Shown here in pieces: positions 20,778 to 31,414 of a stretch of 64,000 bases of DNA. Each line of letters begins with the position of its first letter. Within the stretch, counting starts at the first letter, position 1. Position numbers and translations under genes: made by a program. The stretch is from Aegilops tauschii subsp. strangulata (lineage: Eukaryota; Streptophyta; Magnoliopsida; Poales; Poaceae), in contig NC_053035.3 of NCBI RefSeq assembly GCF_002575655.3, forward strand, positions 86,205,322 to 86,269,321, in the 5' to 3' direction. The notes below the pieces were generated by a model. It searched no databases. It was given only the letters and a program-made list of their open reading frames with translations, and was not told the origin of the DNA.

Positions 20778-23533
20778 ATGGAGCACGGATGAGACGAGGC
20801 AGTAGAAGAGGTGTTGGGGGACATAATCTTAGCCGGAGCTGATGTCTTGTCGTATCTTAACGACAATGATGGTCTGGAAGGACAGGGTGAAGAAGCAGGC
20901 TACGGTGATCGGACAATGGAGGAGGAAAGACATGATTATGATGGCTCCGGTGACCGAATGCCGGTGCAAGAAGGAGACCGTGATGACGGCTCCAGTGAGC
21001 GAACAGAGTCCGGCCAAGTATATATATTAATTAAGCCTGTTCTGACTAGCTAATTGATGCATTCATTGTTTTGGTATGTACACATATTAATTAACTCTCG
21101 TCTTTCTTCTTTTCTAGCCCTCCGGATCAAGCACAACTTCGGTAAAGAAACGAGGCCCGAAGAAAAAGTTGCGCTATGATGAAAGGTTTGAGATCACAGC
21201 AATCGCGCGCGATGGTCAACCGATTGAACCCATCCGGACCAAGAAAGCATTTCTGCTCAGTGCGGGGTTCTTGTTAGGGGCAAGATCCCGATCAGCAGCC
21301 ACCAATGGTTTAAGCCTAAGAAGGAAGACCCTGAGGTGTCTTATGTCAACGATATGCAGAAAGATGATCTTTGGACCGCGCTGAAGGCAAATTTTACCCT
21401 ACCGCCAGAGGAGGATCCGGAGAAGCCAGTTAAAGAGCAATTGATCAAGTCTCATGCTCTTAAGAAGATGGTAGATCTATTCAGGAGGTGGAAGAATGAG
21501 CTGAAAACAACGTTTGTCGACAACGAAAAGACACCAGAATTCACCGGCCGGTATGAGAAGATCAGAGATCACTGGCCCGCATTTGTGGCCCACAAGACAT
21601 CGGACAAGAGTAAGAAGATGTCAGCGACAAACAAGAAAAATGCTGCAAAGAAGGAGCTTCACCATCGCACGGGGTCAGGTGGCTACCTCAAAGCCCGACC
21701 GTTGTGGGCCAAGGCTGAGAATGACCTGCTTGATAAAGGGGTCGAACCAGAGACATTGAACTGGCCAGACCGTTGCCGGACTTGGTTCTTCGGGGTTGGC
21801 GGAACCTTGGACCCTGTATCAGGGAAGTGCATTTGGACGAACGAGCAAATGCGAATACCCATCACAAAGCTTCGGGACTATATCGCCGCAGCACAGCAAG
21901 GGACGTTCGTTCCAGACAGAGAGAACGACGAGCTCACAATGGCCCTCAGGAATCCTGAGCAGCCTGGACGGACACGAGGCACGCCAGGCTCCGTTCCGTG
22001 GAAGGCTGGGTTTCCGGACGCAGGCGGTTACAAATGCCAGGAGAGGAGGAAGAAAGTGGAGCGGACCCAACTGCAGGCGCTGCACGCAAGGGTACAAGCG
22101 ATAGAGGAACGAGAAGCCGTTCGCAGCAAGCGACCTGCCGAAGCTACCCCGCCATCTCAGTGGAGAAGCAGCGTGGCTTCCACCAAGCTGCTTCAGCTAG
22201 AGCCTGTCTTCACGGCTCCTGCTAGCTACCCGTGGATGCTATCACGAAGTCTCAACATTGCCACCTTATGACGCAATGGCAGAACTTCAAAGTCAAGGCG
22301 GCTGTCGGCTCTGTTCGACCTCCTGAACCCGGCGTAACTTTTCACTGCCGTCCAATTCCAGAAGGATATGCTAGGGTGACGGTGGACGAAATAAAGGAGG
22401 GATTTGAGGACCTCAAGCTTGACCACCCTACCTGTGAAGGGGAGACTCGGTTGCGTTATGCTCTGAAGACTCCATGCCTATGGTGGAAGGAGCTCATCAA
22501 CCTTCCAAACTGAACGCCTCCGCCCCCTCCTCCGGCGAGTCAGGGCACTCCGCCTCCTCCTCCGGCGAGTGATCAGGGCACTCAGCCTCCTTCTCCGGCG
22601 CGTGGCGGCACTCCGCCTCCTTCTCCGCCTGCGTCGGCGCGCCCGAGCAGCCAGCCTCCTCCTTCTCCGCCTCGTCAGCAAGGGCGGAAGAGACCCGCCG
22701 CCGCTCCGGCTGCTCCGGCGCGTCGTAGTCCTTCTCCTCCGCCTCGTAAGCAAGGAAAGAAGACAGCCGCAGCCGCTCCGTCTGCTCCGGCTTCTAGCAG
22801 TACAGCCAAAGGCGGGAGGCAATACAGATTCGGTCCATCTCTCAAGCCACTAGAGAAGTTACCATACGAGATGACCATGGAGGAAAACAAGAAGATCGTG
22901 GAAGCCGAAGTGAGGGACTACTTTCAAGCGGTGAAAGCAAAGAAAAATCCACCTCCGGAGGAGAAGATAGATCAGGTGAAAGCAAAGCGCACTATCGATG
23001 CCCTGAAGCGAGCACCACCTTCTCCGCCGCAATCCAACTATGATCGCATTATTCAAAGGTCATATATCAAAGCGGAGCGGTCGGGAAGTACTATCGGTGA
23101 TCAAAGGTTAGCAGAACGATGAGCTGGGAAAAAATTGCCCAGCTCGGCGAACAAGCGAACCAATCGTGCCCCCCGCTCAAGGTGTCTAGCGATATCGTCG
23201 CTAATCATCCGGAGATTTTGCCCAATACCAATCTTGGATATTACCTGCCCGACGATGTACATTATGATTTCTTGGAGGTGGACGAACACAAATACCATTA
23301 CGGGAAGCCTATCGTCAAAGATGAAAGATCTCTAACAAAGATGATGCGAAGATTCCATGATTGGTACATGAAAACCTGCAGAGAGTCTGGGGGATGAATA
23401 CTTTGACGCTGAGAGTTAAAGGGGAGCATGACCTCGTTGGAATTCATCTGTTGTGTGTTCCATTTGAGGAGTTCTTCCAGGTTTTCAATCAAAAGGCCCT
23501 CGATAAATTAACGGTCACTTGCTACTGTCTGTA
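20778..23533 (+). pseudogene. CACTA second-gene protein, N-terminal and middle part
   Basis: The start codon at 20778 is followed after three codons by TGA (20790), probably from TGG. An acidic first exon runs to about 21015 (SGQ then GTATAT), an intron to about 21117, and then a basic KKRGPKKKLRYDERFEI. The middle reads as a CACTA-associated transposase region (PPEEDPEKPVKEQLIKSHAL, FTGRYEKIRDHWPAFVAHKT, RTGSGGYLKARPLWAK). Next are a DUF8039-like part (QWQNFKVKAAVGSVRPPEPG, PIPEGYARVTVDEIKEGFED), a Pro/Ser-rich linker (22515-22800) and a C-terminal lead-in (LGYYLPDDVHYDFLEVDEHK). At least three frame changes occur, so it is dead. It continues at 28271. Confidence 0.75.
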
Positions 23534-23630
23534 AATACTACTTATGTCATTAAGTCTCTATATATAGCTCAGCTCTTTCATTGCATGTATATATAATAAC
23601 CCTCACTATATTATGCAGATTGAAGATCGC

Positions 23631-24627
23631 TGATAGGTGGGAACCCGATGAACGAGTTCACGCCCGAGGGTGGCCCGATCTTCACGTCGTAGGATCGAAT
23701 CGGGAGGGATAACTAGCTGCAAGCAGCCGGGATAACTAGCTTTATACCTGCCAAGGTTGGATGCAACCCGTACGTTGGGGATGGCTGACCGAAGCTACAA
23801 GAACTCCAACCCGCTGTCTGAACAATCGCAGAACCACAAACCAGGACTAATCCACACAAAACGGCTGAAACCGTAGAGCACGAACTAGGGGGAACCAGAG
23901 GCTCCTTCTCGCGAATCCGAATGAACTCACAAGAGCAAAGGTAGCAAGATCTCTCGGATCTCTCTAGCAGTCTTGCTGCATAAGCTTGTAGTTGAATGGT
24001 TTGACAAAAGGTTTTCTAGAGGATGGGGGAGATGGGGTTTTATAGCAGGGACAACCCCCTTAGCTAGGTGTGAAATTGGTTTCAAAAGTAAGCAGGTTTG
24101 CATGGCTTTCTTGGGTGAATAAGCAGTCAATTTTGGGAGTTGTTGCAGAGCTCCTCGGAAATTCACGAAGTCTTGACAGCCTGGACACCTTCCACGAGAA
24201 TGACTAGAACTTTTGACTCACAACTCCAAATGATGTGAGGTTTTTTGCATTGGAAAGATAATTTGATTTAGCTTCTGTTGAAGTACCCCTATGGCTCCGT
24301 CTCTCCACCATATGGGTGTGCCACCACGAAACATCAGAGGTAAAAACCGACATCATCAGCTTCACTAGAAACTTGTTTTCTTCAAACTCGTTCCTCCAGA
24401 CCGGTTGCTTCAAGAGCTCATAGGTTGTTGGATTTTTTTCCATGTGATACCTAAGTTCAACCAACAACAATGGAGATGAAATTGCAGCCATGTATTCAAG
24501 ATTATAGTATGAACTTAAGTTAGCGTTCACCTGGGCATGTGTTTGTTTGATTTGGCTTAATAATTCTTTCCAACTAAATTTTGCACATTTCTGAAATGTC
24601 ATGTATGATGTACCCATGTGCTCATCA
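23631..24627 (-). repeat. 3' LTR (element sense) of the non-autonomous element
   Basis: This is the left-hand copy, 997 bp. The last 141 codons of the long ORF lie inside it. Confidence 0.93.
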
Positions 24628-26651
24628 TCCTCCCTCCCTTGATAAAGAGTCATCCTCGACTCTCTTTGATCTGCAAAAGAAAAGTAAAAGGGAAGTAGAT
24701 AATATCCATGCAAAGAAATGATGCAATCCTCATTTGTAGCTTTCACCTTTGAATTGTGCTGCATCTGATCATGTACTTGTTTGTCACAACTCAGAGTTTG
24801 TTCAGGGATGATTTGTGTTGTTTCAATGATCAACATGTCCTCATCATCCCCCCTCTCTTGAAAAGGAGTCGTCCTCGACTCTACCTGGTCATCACACAAA
24901 AGAGAGTATGGCAATACCAAATCATAATGCAAAGGTTTCATGATATGAAGAATTTTAGTTTTCAACTTTGCTATCTTATGGACGATGACAACATGATGTT
25001 TTGTTCGACCTAGGAGTTCCTTCCAGCAAACATTTTCATGAAGCACAAATTTATAACCAACCATAACCATATTCATATCAGCCTCCCTCTCTAGGAGAAA
25101 AGTCGTCCTCGACTTCGTTTGGTCTACACAATTATAGCACGAAGACAATACAAAATGACTAGGAAAACAAAATGATGAATAATCATGTGAAACATTTAAT
25201 TTTATTGGATCTTTTATAGTTTCTTCAAGATTAACAAAATGAAATTGCTGGATGGATGATCTACCAACCAATTTTTCTCTAATCTTATCACGCCATTGCT
25301 TCAAAAACTCATAAGTGCATACCTCTGGCTTCATCAAAATGGAATATCCTTTTTGTTTTACCTCATTGAGTATTTGAATGCCTTTCTGAAAATCAATCTT
25401 CACACATGCACCTTGTGTAGTGGTACTCCATGTCCTCCATACTTGATCTTGGATCTCAATCTCCCATCGTTGCAAGAGAGCTGATAGGTATGCCTTTTGC
25501 ACCAGCACATATTGCAAAGAAAGAGAATTTTGTGAAAGGTTACTTATTGAATGTTTCTCTCTCTTTTCATTTGGTGGACTACTAATTTCCCATGGTGGTG
25601 GATCACTCATCTTGCTATTCTCTTGTTGAAAAATTTCAACCTCACATTTAGTGGACTCATATAACTCAGTTATCCTCTCACTCTTATTGTGTGGTATATT
25701 GGGTTGTGGATCACTTATCTCTCTAATGAGGCGTGGAATGATCTCAATCTCACATTTTGTGGACTCACACAACTCATTAATCCTCTCTCCCTGAATGTGT
25801 GGCGTATTTAGGTGGAGATCTTGCATTTCTCTAATCTCATGATGAACAATCTGATCCTCACATTTTGTGGAGTCACTCAACTCATTGTTCTTTTCACTCT
25901 CAAGTGCTGGGATTTTTGAAAGTAGACACTCTTCCTCACTTTTGGTGGAGTCACTCAACTTGCTTTTCTTATCACTCTCATGTTGTGGGATTTTGGATTG
26001 TGGACTCTCTTCCTCACATGTAATTTGTGGGACATGTTTCTTGGATGTTGGGACACTAGTGGTGGTCAAGATGGCAACATTAGGAATGGGCTTCTTATGT
26101 AAACATGGGCTATGAATCACCGGAGTCGGTTCATCAACCACAGTCATGCTTTGCGGTGGGTCGTCGGTGTGCCGACGGGTGCCATAACTTTGTCGTCGGG
26201 CATGACATCCTTGCTGCGATTCATGAGCAGCATCGACATGCCTAGGGGTAGTGGTAGCATGCCCTCGAGCATGTCGTCCTTGCTGCACTTCAGGAGCAGC
26301 AACGACACGCCCATGAGCAGCAACACCATGCTCTCGAGCACGTCTTCCTTTCTGTACTTCTTGAGTAGTAGTGACACACCCACGAGCAGCAATATCATGC
26401 CCTCGAGCATGTCTTCTTTGCTGCACTTCATGAGCAACAGGGTATTGTCGGTGTCGAACCCCGTCGCCACTTGCTCGAAGACGCTCATCAAGCCTCCTTC
26501 GATATTCTTGAACAATGTTCCGTAATTCCAGAAACACAGCACGTGTGACCGGGGCGTCCTTTTCCCCTTGATTTTGTCCATGAACACTCGATGCGAATCC
26601 TGCCATGTTAGTGGGGCTAAAAAGTGGAATAGGATAATTTTGTGGAATCAC
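24204..26651 (-). CDS. 815-residue ORF of unknown function
   Basis: The ORF starts 620 bases from the 5' LTR and ends 424 bases inside the 3' LTR, with no stop in 815 codons. Residues about 1-60 (MIPQNYPIPLFSPTNMAGFA, RAVFLELRNIVQEYRRRLDE) resemble the start of plant Gypsy polyproteins. About 70-170 is a series of some 27-residue repeats around QQRRHARGH. About 215-350 holds a repeat of some 35 residues (ELSDSTKCE, ELCESTKCE, ELYESTKCE). The C-terminal half carries a module with DQxxSRTT, then E-rich residues and EDDEHM, followed by KFSWKELL; three copies (TKSRTT, VESRTT, RESRMT). SRTT with EDDE is reminiscent of tails of plant Gypsy polyproteins. There is no zinc knuckle and no enzyme motif. 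It may be a Gag-like or packaging protein, or only a passenger frame. Confidence 0.65.
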   Translation of the reverse strand: MIPQNYPIPLFSPTNMAGFASSVHGQNQGEKDAPVTRAVFLELRNIVQEYRRRLDERLRASGDGVRHRQYPVAHEVQQRRHARGHDIAARGCVTTTQEVQKGRRAREHGVAAHGRVVAAPEVQQGRHARGHATTTPRHVDAAHESQQGCHARRQSYGTRRHTDDPPQSMTVVDEPTPVIHSPCLHKKPIPNVAILTTTSVPTSKKHVPQITCEEESPQSKIPQHESDKKSKLSDSTKSEEECLLSKIPALESEKNNELSDSTKCEDQIVHHEIREMQDLHLNTPHIQGERINELCESTKCEIEIIPRLIREISDPQPNIPHNKSERITELYESTKCEVEIFQQENSKMSDPPPWEISSPPNEKREKHSISNLSQNSLSLQYVLVQKAYLSALLQRWEIEIQDQVWRTWSTTTQGACVKIDFQKGIQILNEVKQKGYSILMKPEVCTYEFLKQWRDKIREKLVGRSSIQQFHFVNLEETIKDPIKLNVSHDYSSFCFPSHFVLSSCYNCVDQTKSRTTFLLEREADMNMVMVGYKFVLHENVCWKELLGRTKHHVVIVHKIAKLKTKILHIMKPLHYDLVLPYSLLCDDQVESRTTPFQERGDDEDMLIIETTQIIPEQTLSCDKQVHDQMQHNSKVKATNEDCIISLHGYYLLPFYFSFADQRESRMTLYQGREDDEHMGTSYMTFQKCAKFSWKELLSQIKQTHAQVNANLSSYYNLEYMAAISSPLLLVELRYHMEKNPTTYELLKQPVWRNEFEENKFLVKLMMSVFTSDVSWWHTHMVERRSHRGTSTEAKSNYLSNAKNLTSFGVVSQKF

Positions 26652-27255
26652 ACAACCTCACCTCTTACTCACCAAAGTTCTTATGAGTTCACATCAGATT
26701 GTGCTTCTCCCGGATGTGTTAAAGCGATTGAAAGACAGGGATCAAAGAACTAGCTTCGGTTTTTGGTGGAGCTCGGTGGGGTAAACAAAAAGGGGCTTGT
26801 GCTGAAATCAAGTTGATGCAAACCAAGAAAATATGAGGATAGATCTGCTGCGCCTTTGCACCAAGATTGAAAAATACACAACACACAAGCTTCTGAAATT
26901 TTTCTACCAAGCTGAAACTTTTCGATCTTACACAACACTTTCTTTTTCTCTCTTGACTTTTTTTGCCACTCTTTTTTTTCTCTTTGATTCTTTTTTTTGC
27001 CACTCTTTTTTTCTCTCTTTTTCCAAAGCACAACAACCAAATCTGAAAGCAATTATGAAGATGAACTTGGTGCAGATCTAAAAGATGAAGAACATGCAAG
27101 GTATGCAACAACAAGATCTCAGCACCAACAAGGCTTGGATTTATTTTTGGTGGGGCTTTGGACTTCTAGGACAGAAAATATAGCATGAATAACACTTGAT
27201 CTAAAGGGATGATAGCAAGATAAACTTGGATAACATATCCTACCGTGTCAACGAA
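26652..27255 (-). other. Leader of the non-autonomous element
   Basis: About 600 bases lie between the primer binding site and the ATG of the long ORF. On the plus strand 26935-27025 is a CTCTTTTTTTC-rich tract, so the RNA would be purine-rich there. No other ORF is convincing. Confidence 0.6.
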
Positions 27256-27268
27256 GGCTCTGATGCCA
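27256..27268 (-). other. Primer binding site, tRNA-iMet type (minus strand)
   Basis: TGGCATCAGAGCC on the minus strand lies two bases after the LTR end and differs by one base from the initiator-Met site TGGTATCAGAGCC. Confidence 0.85.
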
Positions 27269-27270
27269 GA

Positions 27271-28265
27271 TGATAGGTGGGAACCCGATGAACGAGTTCA
27301 GGCCCGAGGGTGGCCCGATCTTCACGTCGTAGGATCGAATCGGGAGGGATAACTAGTTGCAAGCAGCCGGGATAACTAGCTTTATACCTGCCAAGGTTGT
27401 ATGCAACCCGTACGTTGGGGATGGCTGGCCGAAGTTATAAGAACTCCAACCCGCTGTCCGAACAATCGCAGAACCACAAACCGGGACTAATCCACACAAA
27501 ACGGCCGGAACCGTAGAGCACGAACTAGGGGGAACCAGAGGCTCCTTCTCGCGAATCCGAATGAACTCACAAGAGCAAAGGTAGCAAGATCTCTCGGATC
27601 TCTCTAGCAGTCTTGCTGCATAAGCTTGTAGCTGAATGGTTTGACAAAAGGTTTTCTAGAGGATGGGGGAGATGGGGTTTTATAGCAGGGACAAACCCCT
27701 TAGCTAGGTGTGAAATTGGTTTCAAAAGTAAGCAGGTTTGCATGGATTTCTTGGGTAAATAAGCAGTCAACTTTGGGAGTTGTTGCGGAGCTCCTCGGAA
27801 ATTCACGAAGTCTTGACAGCCTGGACACCTTCCACGAGAATGACTAGAACTTTTGACTCACAACTCCAAATGATGTGAGGTCTTTTTCATTGGAAAGATA
27901 ATTTGATTTAGATTCTGTTGATGTACCCCTATGGCCCCGTCTCTCCACCATATGGGTGTGCCACCACGAAACATCAGAGGTAAAAACTGACATCATCAGC
28001 TTCACTAGAAACTTGTTTTCTTCAAACTCGTTCCTCCAGACCGGTTGCTTCAAGAGCTCATAGGTTGTTGGATTTTTTTCCATGATACCTAAGTTCAACC
28101 AACAACAATGGAGATGAAAGTGCAGCCATGTATTCAAGATTATAGTATGAACTTAAGTTAGCGTTCACCTGGGCATGTGTTTGCTTGATTCGGCTTAATA
28201 ATTCTTTCCAACTAAATTTTGCACATTTCTGAAATGTCATGTATGATGTACCCATGTGCTCATCA
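27271..28265 (-). repeat. 5' LTR (element sense) of the non-autonomous element
   Basis: This is the right-hand copy, 995 bp, ending TCATCA before the ATCGC duplication. It lacks two bases relative to the left copy near 28084. Confidence 0.93.
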
Positions 28266-29236
28266 ATCGCCGAATTGAAGAAAAGACAAATCGGTAATAT
28301 TGGGTTCATTAACACAAATCTCATAGATCAATTTACGGTTGAATTTCAAGCCAAAGATACCGAGGCCAACTTGCTATGATCGTTGGTAATAAATCAAAAC
28401 AAAGATATAATACTCTTTCCTTACAACTTCAAGTGAGTGTTATTGTCTTGTGCATATTCGGTTTCCCTTATTAGTCGAGGTTATAGTAATGTAATTGATG
28501 AGTTATGCATGCGTGCGCAGGTTCCACTATATTCTTCTAGAGATTAAGCTTGAGCAGGGACTAGTAACCGTCTTAGACTCGAGACGAAAAGATCCCTAGG
28601 AGTATGCGGACATGACTGAAATGCTCGAGAAGTAAGTTAAATCGATCATTATCACACCATATCGGCAACTTTGTTCACTTCATGATATCGAGTAATTGTT
28701 TTCTTTGTCTGGCAGAGTTTGGAAAAAATTCACCGCAAAAGCTCCGGGACTGCCGGGGAAGCTGCGATTTAGACACCCGAAAGTAAGTACTACTAGCTAG
28801 TTCCGCGCATCTCCTAATGATTCAAGCGCTAGTTTCATCAATACCATTTAGCATGCTTGCTTATCAGTTTGATTGACCTCTATTTCTTGTAAAGTGGTTG
28901 TGGCAGGAAGCTGGGAATAATTAGTGTGGATACTACGTTTGCGAGTCCATCCGCCACATGGCCTGTGAGCAGGGCTACTCTAAAAAACAATATGAAGTGC
29001 GTAAGCAATAATATTCACAATTTTATTTTATTACCATCATTTGTGTTGATTTTCATTAATTCATATATATGTATTGACCCCCTTCTTCAAATTAACAGAT
29101 GTTTCGGATGCGGGATGAACTCCTAGCACCAGATCGCATGCGAGCAATTCAAGAGGAATTGGCGTCATTCTTTCTTGACCACGTGATCAATAAAGACGGA
29201 GAATACCATGTGGACCCTGAGTTCATATATAATTAG

Positions 29237-29826
29237 AGGATTATATTGTAAGAGACCTTATATTGTATATATGTAGCCAGTAGCGTCAGATAGATATACG
29301 AAAACTTGTTGTTCGACCAATCTCTCGGAGAAGGAGAGGTCGATATCACTTCTCTCTGTATGCATATGTTCATGACGATCTTCTGTACTTAATGGTTTCC
29401 TTCATTTGCTTACTAGCTAGCGTGTCGAGTCCTCTCTATACGTATAGTACGTAGCGTTGACCAAGCACGAAGATAAGAGAGGACACTTCTCTCTATTAAT
29501 TAGCTAGCTAACACAATATATGAAACACCTAAATTAACCCCCCAAAACCCCCTAAACCCACCCCCTTTCAAAAAAACAAAAACCTCAGCTCCTGCCAGCA
29601 GCTGACGCGTGGATGCCTTTTGGTCTCGGTTGGTGCTACCAACCGAGACCAAAGGCCCTCCTGCCTGGGCTTGCCGCAGCGGCCACGTGGAGGCCCATCT
29701 ATCCCGGTTGGTGTAAGAATCGGGACTAAAGGTATAGGGCTTTAGTACCGACTCTTTAGTCTCGGTTCCCCAACCGGGACAAATGGGCCTTACGAACCGG
29801 GACAAATGGCCCTTTTTCTACTAGTG
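29237..29826 (+). repeat. CACTA 1 right subterminal region and terminus
   Basis: After the second gene's stop come its 3' untranslated sequence and, from about 29618, inverted GGTCTCGGTTGGTGCTACCAA and CCCGGTT/AACCGGGAC pairs. The region ends in CCCTTTTTCTACTAGTG, the complement of a CACTAG terminus. No other gene is visible. Confidence 0.75.
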
Positions 29827-29925
29827 CTAGTGATTTCATCATGGAAAACATCATTTTGATGGTGTCGTGGGTGGTGTCGGCTTCGATCCCGATAAGACCC
29901 AAAGCCAAGACGGTCGTGGCCACTT

Positions 29926-30037
29926 CACGCAAGGCAAAGAGGGCATGGCCGACACATTCACGTAAGGCCAAGAGGGCATGGCCAACACATTCACGCAAGG
30001 CGAATAGAGCATGACCGACACCTTCACGCAAGGCCGA
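29926..30037 (+). repeat. 33-bp minisatellite
   Basis: Units of exactly 33 bp begin CACGYAAGGC at 29926, 29959, 29992 and, partially, 30025, with the core GAGGGCATGGCC. A multiple of three keeps a reading frame, so it may be a repeat within the N-terminal coding part of the Harbinger ORF1. Confidence 0.9.
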
Positions 30038-30137
30038 GAATTGCAAGACGACTAAGGCCAAGAGGAAGTCGACATCAAGGGAGAGCCTTTGTTTCCCGAT
30101 GAGCACACTCATCAAGCCAATGTCCAAAAGAAGATAT

Positions 30138-31010
30138 GACAAAGCTTTCGGACGAAGGCATACACAAAGGATGAGGACAAGCTCATTTTTGAATGTGGGA
30201 AGGATATTGGACAAGATCCCAAGATCGACGCCGAGCAAAAATGGTCAACCTTTTGGTTGAGAGTTCATGCAAAATTTCATGAACACAATAAGTTCCCGCC
30301 CTACAAGTTTGAGGGCAAGCCTGGTTGGGTGTCCATCTCAAAGAGGTGGGGGTTCATCCAACAAGAGTGCAACAAGTTTTGTGCCACCCTTGAGAGCATC
30401 GAAGGCCGTCCCGTGAGTGGCCTCGGCATCAAAGACATGGTATCCAATTCCTTGATCGTCATTTCTGTTTTCATTGATTGATGCTTGCATGTCCATTGCA
30501 TATGAATGTACATTGGTGCCTTCATTTTGTTTTGTATGCACACCAAGCTTTGGAAGCATTCAAGGCCCAACATGGGAACAAGCCGTTCACCCTCACCCAT
30601 TGTTGGATGATCATTTCTCATGACGAGAAGTTCAAGGAGCAATATGCTACCCTAATAAGAATGGTGGGTCAGAGGTCGTCGCTGGCCATGGTGAGGGAGA
30701 GAAGCGGCCGAGGGGGAGACTAACTCCAAGAAGGACGAGAAGTGTGATACGGCGACATTTTCCTTGCAAGAAACTTTGAAAGGCATGATGACCCAAAAGT
30801 AAGCAAGGGAGGAGAGGAGGCGCCAAGAGAAAGAGGAGAAAATGATGGCCTACATCGAGATATAAAAGAAGAAGCTCGACATTGAGGCGACTAATGCAAA
30901 GGCCAAAACAGAAGATGTGGCGCTCACTTTCACGGTGAAGGAGGTGGAGATCATGACAGCGGACTTGAGCAAGATATCCCTGAAGAGAAGAGTTTGATTT
31001 GAGAAGAGGC
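30138..31010 (+). pseudogene. PIF/Harbinger ORF1 (Myb/SANT-like) remnant
   Basis: The plus strand reads YTKDEDKLIFECGKDIGQDP, then WSTFWLRVHAKFHEHNKF and RWGFIQQECNKFCATLE, and after an intron-like gap (about 30441-30543) QALEAFKAQHGNKPFTLTHC. This is the Myb/SANT-like protein that PIF/Harbinger elements encode beside the transposase; many grass genomes annotate it as a GST T3-like protein. Stops at 30720 and beyond, and frame changes in the coiled-coil tail (MAYIEI, EATNAKAKTEDVAL), make it a pseudogene. The DNA-binding part normally works with the DDE nuclease. Confidence 0.7.
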
Positions 31011-31369
31011 AAAAGGAGATGCTCGAGCTAGATGGTTGATCTATGGCCAAGAGCACCATCTTTTTTTGTGTCGGCATGCGTGCCGGTATGAACCACAGCC
31101 AAGATGTATGGCGTGGTTGAACTATGTCCGTCTTTTTCGTGTGCTAGCAACTTTGCCGGTCGCTGGCAAGTGTGCCGGCATGAACTATGGTTTTCTTTTG
31201 TAGGCTGACATGGCCGCTGGTATGAACTGTGGCCGCTGGCCTTTTTTTTAGACTGAATTTCCTTGCCAAAAATTCGAACGCTGACGAAAAACGCGTTGGT
31301 CGGTTGGGTACACCGGTTGGACGCAGACGGACAACGCGCTTCCAGCCGACCCAAACGGACAAAAAACGA

Positions 31370-31411
31370 ACAAAACCTACGTCAGTTTGCGTCGGCACGT
31401 TGGAGTTGCCC
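31370..31411 (+). mobile_element. Harbinger right terminal inverted repeat
   Basis: The minus strand begins GGGCAACTCCAACGTGCCGA, a form typical of Triticeae Harbinger ends, followed outside by TTA (31412-31414), the 3-bp target preferred by this superfamily. The left end is not seen next to CACTA 1. Confidence 0.6.
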
Positions 31412-31414
31412 TTA

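Larger units (their letters stand above)
23631..28265 (-). mobile_element. Non-autonomous LTR retrotransposon with an 815-codon ORF
   Basis: The 4635-bp element has LTRs of 997 bp (23631-24627) and 995 bp (27271-28265) and a perfect 5-bp target duplication ATCGC (23626-23630 and 28266-28270). On the minus strand the LTR runs TGATGAGCAC to CACCTATCA. A primer binding site TGGCATCAGAGCC (27256-27268) and a polypurine tract AAGGGAGGGAGGA (24628-24640) fix the minus orientation. The internal 2.6 kb has no reverse transcriptase, integrase, RNase H or protease. The LTRs differ by about 25 substitutions and one 2-bp indel by eye. It must depend on enzymes from another element. Confidence 0.93.
23619..29236 (+). 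pseudogene. CACTA second-gene Ulp1-like C-terminal exons, interrupted
   Basis: An exon begins after the acceptor at 23618, is split at 23630 by the LTR element and resumes at 28271 (RRIEEKTNR, IGFINTNLIDQFTVEFQAKD). Further exons are 28521-28631 (FHYILLEIKLEQGLVTVLDS), 28716-28782 (VWKKFTAKAPGLPGKLRFRH), 28895-29000 (CGYYVCESIRHMACEQGY) and 29099-29236 (MFRMRDELLAPDRMRAIQEE to a TAG). The His in FHYI, the Asp in LDS and the Cys in CGYYVC are arranged as in Ulp1/C48 cysteine proteases. Stops occur after NLL, at DP-TAG and at NN-TAG. A role in removing SUMO-like modifiers is known for the family but is not shown for this element. Confidence 0.75.
16862..29826 (+). mobile_element. CACTA element 1, 5'-truncated, with nested LTR element
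   Basis: Its left boundary is where a 35-bp stretch (ACACATAATTATATATAATG and flanks) matches the bases just before the transposase start codon of CACTA element 2 (54473-54507). Next come a tandem array, an AT-rich block, CGGGAC palindromes, the second CACTA gene and a right subterminal region. The right end on the minus strand reads CACTAGTAGAAAAAGGGCC and ends at 29826; CACTAG repeats once more to 29832, so the true end could be 29832. The left inverted terminus and the tnp2 transposase are missing. Element 23631-28265 is inserted in it. Confidence 0.8.

Noticed and set aside
22478..22853. Arg- or Leu-rich ORFs on both strands
   Set aside because: They are other frames of the Pro/Ser-rich linker (CCTCCTTCTCCG repeats) of the CACTA second gene.
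26112..26525. Plus-strand ORF of 137 codons
   Set aside because: It is antisense to the QQRRHARGH repeats of the 815-codon ORF and reflects the same tandem repeat.
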